A DNA stretch of 22,395 nt from Ectocarpus siliculosus. Lineage: Eukaryota > Sar > Phaeophyceae > Ectocarpales > Ectocarpaceae. The position numbers and the translations under genes are program-made. Below the pieces are notes generated by a model. It worked only from the letters and a program-made list of their open reading frames with translations, was not told the DNA's origin and did not search any database. Shown here piece after piece: positions 1 through 9,500 of the stretch. Position 1 is the first letter of the stretch. Every line of letters starts with the position of its first letter. Where the stretch lies: contig FN648904.1 of NCBI GenBank assembly GCA_000310025.1, positions 1 through 22,395 of the forward strand. Reading direction: 5' to 3'.

Positions 1-3000
1 GTCGCTACATTGCCCGCATGTCTTCCCGGGGTTGTTTGCAGTGTAGTTGTAGTTACGGAACGTAGAGGTCACGACCGTTGGATGGGCAGTGGCTTTTGTT
101 TGGAAGTGGGCGAGCTCAGGATCAGATTGATGTGTTATTTCCGTATTTGCACCCCCTGTAATTGCTCAACACGGACCACGTTTGTCTCCCGATGTCCGTG
201 TACGGGTTGGTCCTGTTTGCTTGTCGTGACGTGTGTGCTGGCATGTGCGGGCGTCGCCGATGTCGTATTGGTACTCTTGGTGGCAGGGATCACGCCGGCC
301 CCGACAGCTGATGGAACAGTGTCGCCGACTCCAGGTGATTTCCACCAGTCCGATGGTCGCTACATTGCCCGCATGTCTTCCCGGGGTTGTTTGCAGTGTA
401 GTTGTAGTTACGGAACGTAGAGGGCACGACCGTTAGATGGGCAGTGGCTTTTGTTTGGAAGTGGGCGAGCTCAGGATCAGATTGATGTGTGATTTCCGTA
501 TTTGCACCCCCTGTAATTGCTCAACACGGACCACGTTTGTCTCCCGATGTCCGTGTACGGGTTGGTCCTGTTTGCTTGTCGTGACGTGTGTCTTGACGCG
601 TGCGGACGTCGCCGATGTCGTACTGGTACTCTTGGTGGCAGGGATCACGCCGGCCCCGACAGCTGATGGAACAGTGTTGCCGACTCCAGGTGATCTCCAC
701 CAGCACGATGGTCGCTACATCGCCCGCTTGTCTACCCGGGGTTGTTTGCAGTGTAATTGTAGTTACGGAACGTAGAGGGCACGACCGTTGGATGGGCAGT
801 GGCTTTTGTTTGGAAGTGGGCGAGCTCAGGATCAGATTGATGTGTAATTTCCGTATTTGCACCCCCTGTAATTGCCCAACACGGACCACGTTTGTCTCCC
901 GATGTCCGTGTACGGGTTGGTCCTGTTTGCTTGTCGTGACGTGTGTGCTGGCATGTGCGGGCGTCGCCGATGCCGTATTGGTACTCTTGGTGGCAGGGAT
1001 CACGCCGGCCCCGACAGCTGATGGAACAGTGTTGCCGACTCCAGGTGATTTCCACCAGCCCGATGGTCGCTACATCGCCCGCATGTCTAACCGGGGTTGT
1101 TTGCAGTGTAGTTGTAGTTACGGAACGTAGAGGGCACGACCGTTGGATGGGCAGTGGCTTTTGTTTGGAAGTGGGCGAGCTCAGGATCAGATTGATGTGT
1201 GATTTCCGTGTTGGCACCCCCTGTAATTGCTCAACACGGACCACGTTTGTCTCCCGATGTCCGTGTACGGGTTGGTCCTGTTTGCTTGTCGTGACGTGTG
1301 TGTTGACGCGTGCGGATGTCGCCGATGTCGTATTGGTACTCTTGGTGGCAGGGATCACGCCGGCCCCGACAGCTGATGGAACAGTGTTGCCGACTCCAGG
1401 TGATTTCCACCAGCCCGATGGTCGCTACATTGCCCGCATGTCTTCCCGGGGTTGTTTGCAGTGTAGTTGTAGTTACGGAACGTAGAGGGCACGACCGTTA
1501 GATGGGCAGTGGCTTTTGTTTGGAAGTGGGCGAGCTCAGGATCAGATTGATGTGTGATTTCCGTATTTGCACCCCCTGTAATTGCTCAACACGGACCACG
1601 TTTGTCTCCCGATGTCCGTGTACGGGTTGGTCCTGTTTGCTTGTCGTGACGTGTGTCTTGACGCGTGCGGACGTCGCCGATGTCGTACTGGTACTCTTGG
1701 TGGCAGGGATCACGCCGGCCCCGACAGCTGATGGAACAGTGTTGCCGACTCCAGGTGATCTCCACCAGCACGATGGTCGCTACATCGCCCGCTTGTCTAC
1801 CCGGGGTTGTTTGCAGTGTAATTGTAGTTACGGAACGTAGAGGGCACGACCGTTGGATGGGCAGTGGCTTTTGTTTGGAAGTGGGCGAGCTCAGGATTAG
1901 ATTGATGTGTAATTCCAGTATTTTCACCCCCATAAATTGCCCAACACGGACCACGTTTGTCTCCCGATGTCCGTGTACGGGTTGGTCCTGTTTGCTTGTC
2001 GTGACGTGTGTCTTGACGCGTGCGGATGTCGTATTGGTACTCTTGATGGCAGGGATCACGCCGGCCCCGACGGCTGATGGAACAGTGTTGCCGACTCCAG
2101 GTGATCTCCAACAGCCCGATGGTCGCTACATCGCCCGCTTGTCTAACCGGGGTTGTTTGCAGTGTAGTTGTAGTTACGGAACGTAGAGGGCACGACCGTT
2201 GGATGGGCAGTGGCTTTTGTTTGGAAGTGGGCGAGCTCAGGATCAGATTGATGTGTAATTCCAGTATTTTCACCCCCTGTAATTGCCCAACACGGACCAC
2301 GTTTGTCTCCCGATGTCCGTGTACGGGTTGGTCCTGTTTGCTTGTCGTGACGTGTGTGTTGACGCGTGCGGACGTCGCCGATGTCGTATTGGTACTCTTG
2401 ATGGCAGGGATCACGCCGGCCTCGACGGCTGATGGAACAGTGTTGCCGACTCCACGTGATTTCCACCAGCCCGATGGTCGCTACATTGCCCGCATGTCTA
2501 CCCGGGGTTGTTTGCAGTGTAGTTGTAGTTACAGTATCTGGAGGGCGCGGACGTTGGATGGGAAGTGTCTTTTGTTTGGAATTGGGCGAGCTCAGGATCA
2601 GATTGATGTGTGATTTCCGTATTTGCATCCCCTGTAATTGCTCAACACGGACCACGTTTGTCTCCCGATGTCCGTGTACGGGATGGGGCTGTTTGATTGT
2701 CGTGACGTGTGTGTTGACGCGTGCGGATGTCGCCGATGTCGTATTGGTACTCTTGATGGCAGGGATCACGCCGGCCCCGACAGCTGATGGAACAGTGTTG
2801 CCGACTCCAGGTGATTGCCACCAGCACGATGGTCGCTACATTGCCCGCATGTCTAACCGGGGTTGTTTGCAGTGTAGTTGTAGTTACGGAACGTAGAGGG
2901 CACGACCGTTGGATGGGCAGTGGCTTCTGTTTGGAAGTAGGCGAGCTCAGGATCAGATTGATCATATTGGCACCCCGTGTAATTGCTTAACACGGACCAC

Positions 3001-3501
3001 GTCTGTCTCCCGATGTCCGTGTACGGGTTCGTGTACGGGTTGGTCCTGTTTGCTTGTCGTGACGTGCGTGCTGATGCATGCCCATGTCGCCGATGTCGTA
3101 TTGGTACTCTTGATGGCAGGGATCACGCCGGCCCCGACAGCTGATGGAACAGTGTTGCCGACTCCAGGTGATTTCCACCAGCACGATGGTCGCTACATTG
3201 CCCGCATGTCTAACCGGGGTTGTTTGCAGTGTAGTTGTAGATACGACATGTGGCAGGGACAACCAAGTGGTTTTTGTTTGGAAGTGGGCGTGGTCAAGAT
3301 CAGATTGATCTATTTCCACCCGCTGCATTTCTTCAACACGGACCACGTTTGTATCCGGACGTCGGTGAACGCGTTGGTCCTGTTTGATTATCGTGACGTG
3401 CGTGCTGACGGGTGCGGATGTCGTCGATGTCGTATTGGTACTCTTGATGGCAGGGATCACGCCGGCCCCGACAGCTGATGGAACAGTGTTGCCGTCGTCA
3501 G
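1..3501 (+). repeat. Tandem array of ~355-bp exon-bearing units
   Basis: Ten complete units follow a partial one at the left edge, so the array continues upstream. Distances between the same point in successive units are 355, 355, 355, 355, 346, 355, 355, 357 and 334 bp. The 346-bp unit lacks 9 bp near 2027; the 357-bp unit has a short duplication of GTGTACGGGTT near 3020. Units near the left are almost identical, while the last (about 3168-3453) is clearly diverged. Since 355 is 1 mod 3, any long open frame through the array rotates frame each unit, so no continuous protein repeat is encoded. Each unit instead contains a 48-bp segment bounded by AG and GT that fits an exon. Array structure is seen directly; the exon reading is inference. 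Confidence 0.95.
287..3501 (+). CDS. Ten 48-bp symmetric mini-exons encoding 16-aa Pro/Thr repeats
   Basis: Each mini-exon follows the acceptor context TGGTGGCAG or TGATGGCAG and ends at CCAG|GTGATT or CCAG|GTGATC. The last copy ends at TCAG|GTAAAT. All are phase 1 at both ends, so each adds GITPAPTADGTVLPTP or a close variant (V-S-P in copy 1, PAST in copy 7, LPSS in copy 10). The composition, rich in Pro and Thr, suits an extended O-glycosylated mucin-like stalk. In the diverged last unit the first 41 exon bases are unchanged although the flanks have drifted, which supports coding use. The joint from copy 10 to exon A (3813) is also phase 1. Copy 7 has C instead of G as its last exon base (2455), which may weaken its donor. 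Confidence 0.65.
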
Positions 3502-6500
3502 GTAAATGTCAGCACCATGATACACTTGTCGAATGTTCGCTTGGTTAAGACCCGTGTTTTGTTTTCCTGATTTCATGTGCGCTTGGACTGACTTCTGGAA
3601 GCAATACTAGGAGCTCATTTGAGACGCAGCGGTTTCCCACACAGGCGAAAGTTGACTTAGGCATATCACTCCGCTGGTGTGGCACGTGAGATTTCATAGA
3701 CTACCATGTAGCCATGGTGCGGTCAATTCTTGGGCCTTGGCCACTACTTTGTTCGACGTTTCACGTAAACTTCCCTCCACCTGAAGCCTGTCATATTTCC
3801 TCTGCTACGCAGAAGAAATCCCGTCGACACAAGCTCCTTCGCATGCAGCTGCTGTCCAAGCCCCTGGGTCTGTAAGCACGGCTGACCCTGACGGTGGAGC
3901 CGACTTCGATCGAGTTCCGACAGCAGCGCCCACCTCGGCACCAACGTTCCTGGTCGAGGTGAACGATTTGCAGCGATTTATTTGGGTACGGCCGTCATTT
4001 TTCGGTAGAACTGTTGACGTTGAGCACCTACTCGTGATCCGCAAATCAGTTCGCTTGTGAACCGTTGAACGTTCCACGGGGATGGTACCGCTTTTTTCGC
4101 TTTCGTGCTGCAGGTTCAGGGGGCCGCCATCGGTGCCGCCCGTGTTGTCTCGGCCGCCTCCGTTGGGGGTGTGGTGGCGTCAACCGTGGGCACCGTCGTC
4201 AGTGGTTCCGCCAGTGCAGCGTCATCAGCAATGGCGGGGGGCACGGTATGTCCCGGAGAATAGGAATAGTTGGTTGTCGTTGGATAGTAACAATACATTA
4301 TTATTGCATGTTCAATCTACTGTTCATATTCAGCACAGCAGTGTTTTACGTGCCGATCCTTGTTCGGCTTATAATTCCTTCGCGCTCGGTCACTTCATCA
4401 TCCTACACTATTTTCAAGTATTCTCCTCTCACGTCTTTGCCCCTTGTTTCGAAACAGGGCCAGGCAGCGACGCAGACTACGTTCCGCAATCCGTCGTCGA
4501 CGATGGCTTTAGTTCTTACGTCACAAATTCAGTTTTTAGCAACGCTGTCGTTCGTGGACAATACGGGAGCGGAGGATTCTGCTCTCTCTGGGTTTACCAA
4601 CGCCCTCAGGTCAGCAAGAATATCCATTAGGCCGATGAGACGGTTGCGACGAGTGGGTCACCTCAATCTCTAGAGGAGCGCGCGTCCAACGGTTACGTGC
4701 TTCGTGCATTAATCTGTAGTGCAGAAGGACTAAGCGCTGAAAACACCACTTGGCCAACCATTGAGCACTTGTGTGGACGCATGCAACAACGTATCTGAAT
4801 TGCACTCGCTGTGTTACTACGGATCTATACCGCTCGGCATCGTCAAGGTGGGTAAACTTGTGGCCAAGCGAACGCTTCTCGGAGGTTGTTGCATCACGGA
4901 TCTTTTCGAGCAACCCCGACCAAACCCATGGAGAAGATGATGGTGACGATGATACAACAAAGCGAGGAATGTCCGTGTCATTCACCAACGACCTCGGCTC
5001 TCTGTTGTTCATGGGAAATCTTGCGCTTTTTGCGGGTCTTCTGGCGATCATATTTTCCTTGCATATCTTGGTGGCGTCGGCAATTGAGGCGCACTGGCTG
5101 GCAAAGGTGAGAAAAGGCCCTAAATTGAGTTGTACGTTGGGGTCGCGAGCCGTTCCCGAGGGAAAAGCATACATCTGTTTAAGAAAAAGCATGGCAGGTG
5201 TGTTCGGCGTGCAGACTATGATTTTTGCGAAACCAAATGATGGTGGCATCATGGGTATTGGGCGTAGAGCTACATAGAGCTGCAACGGGCAACGCATCTT
5301 ACTTACGCACCTCCCTACGACCGACCTGTCGTCATGCCTCTCTTTCGTACTTTAATAGCAACGGGCGAGCAGGGAGGCTTCAAGAGCCTTGGGCCATGGC
5401 CTTTCTTTAAGCGAGCTGTCCACCACCCTCTTGGACACACGCTTCCAGCAGCCGAGTTTGGATGGGGGCTCCTCAGCAGGGAGCCAGTCGTCCGATGCCG
5501 TCCAGTCGCACTCATTGAGAGGACAATCTACGTCATTTCGGGGCAGCAGCGACTCGGGGGATTTGGAGAGTAATAAAGAAGAAGGCGGACGAACGAACGC
5601 GCGTCAGAGCAAATCGATGGGCCGAGTGTTGGAGTGTCGAGAACTGTCGCAGTCACCGTGGCTCCATTACCCGCACCTGGAACTCATCTTTCTTTTCTTC
5701 GCCTTCGAGGGGGCAGTCACCTCACAGGTCTCAGCCTTGCGAAGTACAAGTTCTTCGAAGCTTTATTACGCGGCCTTGGTGACGTTGGTGAGGGCATGCG
5801 AAGCGGTGACAGTACGTAATAGAACTTTGTGCGTTATGCGGGTGCTATGAACAGACTTCAGGGGAGAACGTCGGTCGCAAACAAGCAACGCGGTGAGATG
5901 CCCTAATAGGGGGGGTGGGAACAGGTCTCAGGTACAGGTTTCAAGAGCTGTCACGTAAACGCACCCGCACTCGCAGGATCTTTTAGTGCAGCGCTCGTTG
6001 TGATGGGGGCTAGGCACTGTTCGCTTAGCTCGCTCCGCACAAAAAGTTCGCCTAGCCTTATAAATGTACGTCCCGACAGATATCTCGCCGGGTAGATAGG
6101 GAGACGTCGTCAACACCAGTGGTTCACAACGAATCGAATACCGGAGTAGGTTCATGCAATCGATACCCTCATCGACTTTTACACGCGTCTTCGCTGCGCT
6201 CCCTCGCCTATCGAAACCACCCCATCACCGCCTGGGTCCTGGGTTCCTGACAGTGCGTCTTTCGTGTCTACTTCCGACTGTGGGGCCTGTCATTTGGATG
6301 AAATTTGTGCATTGTGTCGTGCTTGAGAGTTTCCATGGAGTCATGTCAGAGCGTGTCCTGATCAACTTCCATCGCTGTTCTATAATTTCTCGGTGAACGA
6401 ATGCGCGAACAGGTGCTCTACCCGGTGCTGATGTTTGCAATGGTCACGCGAACTCACAGGTAAGATACTTCCCTCTATCCCGAAACTGGTCACGTGCAGA

Positions 6501-9500
6501 CAGCGTAGAGGCCATCCTCAGCTTCCGACCACCTCGTATTGCTCTGAGAACTATCGAGGCTTTCTGTGGGTGTACTCTAGTTGCAGCGATTTCCGAGTGG
6601 TTATATCTGCCGCTCTCCAACCAGGTGTACCCAATTAGTGGAAAACCCGCGGAAGGCTAATGTGCTGTTTGGGTGACGCGTGTTCCGTAAGAAGGCGAAC
6701 ATGGACCGCTCATATAGATTTGTTGTGTGTCAACTTCCCGCGTTGTGTCTATCGGATCGTGGCCACCTCATCTCATATCTTCTGTCTGTATTGTACGTGG
6801 CAGGGTGAGGGTTCGATCGGATGCCCTCATTGTGTTCGTGTCCAATGAAAACCGCGTAACCTCTACGGGCAAGAAAGAGTTTTTCTCTAAACTCCTTGCT
6901 GGTTCGAGAAATGATTTGAGCTTATTTACTTGGGCGGACAAGGGACAGTGGGAGACAGTCCAAACGTCGGACGTGAATGCAAGGCGTGATGCTGATTGGT
7001 TCCGGATCGGGTTCGAGCCCTTGTTTGCCGACTTCACCCAAGCTGGATCGTGGTTCATTCTCTACACATTGATGGAGGTACGTCGCGGTTCAAGAGCAGC
7101 CTCTCCTCCACTCGATTCCTAACCCCGACTCACTCACCACTCGTCGATAGAGTGAGTACCTGGCAAGAGTTGAGGCTATCTCCGCTAGCGGTACGGGGTA
7201 CGTTTGATGAGGCGACCATGTCTTCGTTTCTACCAATCATGCTGTTTCACGCCGCTACCCTGACGTACAAGTAGCTTCTGTCTCACCGTCAAGCGCGTCG
7301 TCCAGTGCTTGACACTGTTTGACATTTGTACTAAGTTTCATTGCAACTGGCATCCAACTTCCATTCCCGTCGGTCGAAGCTGATCAATCTTGATAGGAAG
7401 AGGGCATGCTGTAGCCCGGTATTGAAATCAAAGTTGATGAACTTGGTCAGTCTAGATCAAACTTCGCCTACAACAAACTGGGCTGGTGTCTCCAGTTTGG
7501 ATGGAAGTTCCATGCCAACTTTCGTTCAGCCTTCATCCCAATCTTGGCAACAATTTTTCGTCAAAGTCGAGTGTGTTTCCGTCACACGGAAACATGCGGA
7601 GTTGTCGCAACAAAACAAACAAAATGCGTTGTATAGATATATCGCGTTGTGATTGTTCTTCTCTCTATTTTGTTCACAATAATGCATGATTCGCCGACGG
7701 AGCTAGCCTAGTCGTTGCCGACCAGTATACTTTACAGGGTCCCTCCGCATTCCGCTTTCCACGAAAATATCGACAACATTGAGAACCCGTATCACCCCAA
7801 CGGGTGTTGATCGGCGTGCAAGTTGGACCGAGTTCTTTCCCGAATGGCAGAAAGCGAACAATAAAATTGTGACTACATGTAGCGCTGATGCAAATTTGAT
7901 CAGGTACATGTGGGTTAATGTTATGCGAAATCCAACACAAATCCAACCGTTGAACACCACTCTAAATATGATCCTGCTTTTTCCAAGTGTCAACAAACGT
8001 GCGGTATCGAAAACAATGCAATGTTCTAAGGTGTCATAGCTGACACTGTATGCATGTGTTGGGAACGATGAGTGACAACGTTGATCAATGTTGGCCACAG
8101 TTCCGGTTAGATATTATCCTTTTCTCAGAATAGCTCTGATCACATTTGGATCAAAGGCTTCACGGCATTCGTCATTCCAATTGCCATCGCAGATCATAGT
8201 TGATCACACCTCGAAGTTCCAACGCATTCCATTTATTTCAACAACGTCCATCACATTGTATAAGAGTTCATGCTTTGTCGAATCAACATGCATCGAAGCA
8301 AAAAAAAGACACAGTGGACCGCGTTTCCGTCACACTCCCAACGCACTAGCGTCAACACTCGTCGAAGTTTCATTACGATTTGCATGGACATTGTAAAACG
8401 CGCACCGACATTAATCAACGTCCGGCTGCTATCATCAACCTTGATCCCAGTTGCCATGCGAACTCAATGAAAATGTCAAATAGTTGGTGTATAATACTCG
8501 CTTCACCCGAAGTGGAATTGATTCTGCCGACTCGAGGCGTCAGCCCTTTAGCAGGCGTTTCACGCTCCTCATGGCCGTATATCTGCCCCCTGTGCGCGCT
8601 GCCCGAAGGCCTGCACAAAAAAGCCTCCACCACATCTTGTGTAAGGTAGAGTACCATGGGTAATTGTTTGTCATTGGCGCGTCGGCATTTCTGTTTCTAT
8701 TGGGCCCGTGAACAGTTTGCCACTGCTTGCTTCTGAGACGCGCACGCAGGAGCTTCATCGTTACACTTACCTTGACCCCGAACGTCGCGGGTACCGGTTC
8801 TTTTTCTACCGCTGATGAGATACAACCCGGGTGGCAAGTCGCCAAACCTGGAAGGATAGCCTTGCTAGAAGTACCAAATGTTACGATCACTTTCACCGGA
8901 GCGCTCACGTGCAAGCGGGGGAACTTTGAGGTTTCTTTGATGAAGGTGTTTACTCTGACCTTTTACGACGCGCACCAGGACGCCCCTCCTCAATGTATAG
9001 CTCTTCGCGGCGTCAGCGAGAAATATGCTCTTCCAGCCTGACCATCGTGTCGCGGGATCGGGCGTCGAAGATTCAGTTACAGTAGGCCGATTCGGCTCCG
9101 ATCAGCCTGAACGTGTTTTTCATGCTTAATTGGTTCATGCTAACTGTTGGGTTTTCGTGTTCTCTCCCATGTCGTCTTGCAAAGTGGGCGTTCTATGCGA
9201 TCGTTGGCGTGCTGGTGGACAACAGTGTGGTTCAACTCGGCTTATTCTGCGCCATGCATTCGTTGACCTTCATCCTCCTCGTGGTTTTCAAGCCCTTCGC
9301 AAACAGGTGGGTGGATGTCGCCCAGAACCACGAATGAAATTACTTCCTTCTTTGTATCGTAGTATCGTCTTCAGCATGTAGCTTGAGGCCTTTCTAGCGG
9401 AAAGGGTATGGCAAATATGATTTTTCCTGGATCGTGTGAGCAAGAATCGACTGATCAACATTGGTGTTGATATACGCAACACAGCGTCGTGCACACGCGC

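Noticed and set aside
10-3478. Many overlapping open frames of 60-210 codons on both strands in the left array
   Set aside because: They are by-products of the tandem units. The unit length shifts the frame by one each time, so every frame is sampled, and no frame gives a continuous repeat protein.
7703-8098. 131-codon minus-strand open frame in the 2.1-kb intron
   Set aside because: No domain, no start or splice context, and composition like the surrounding intron.
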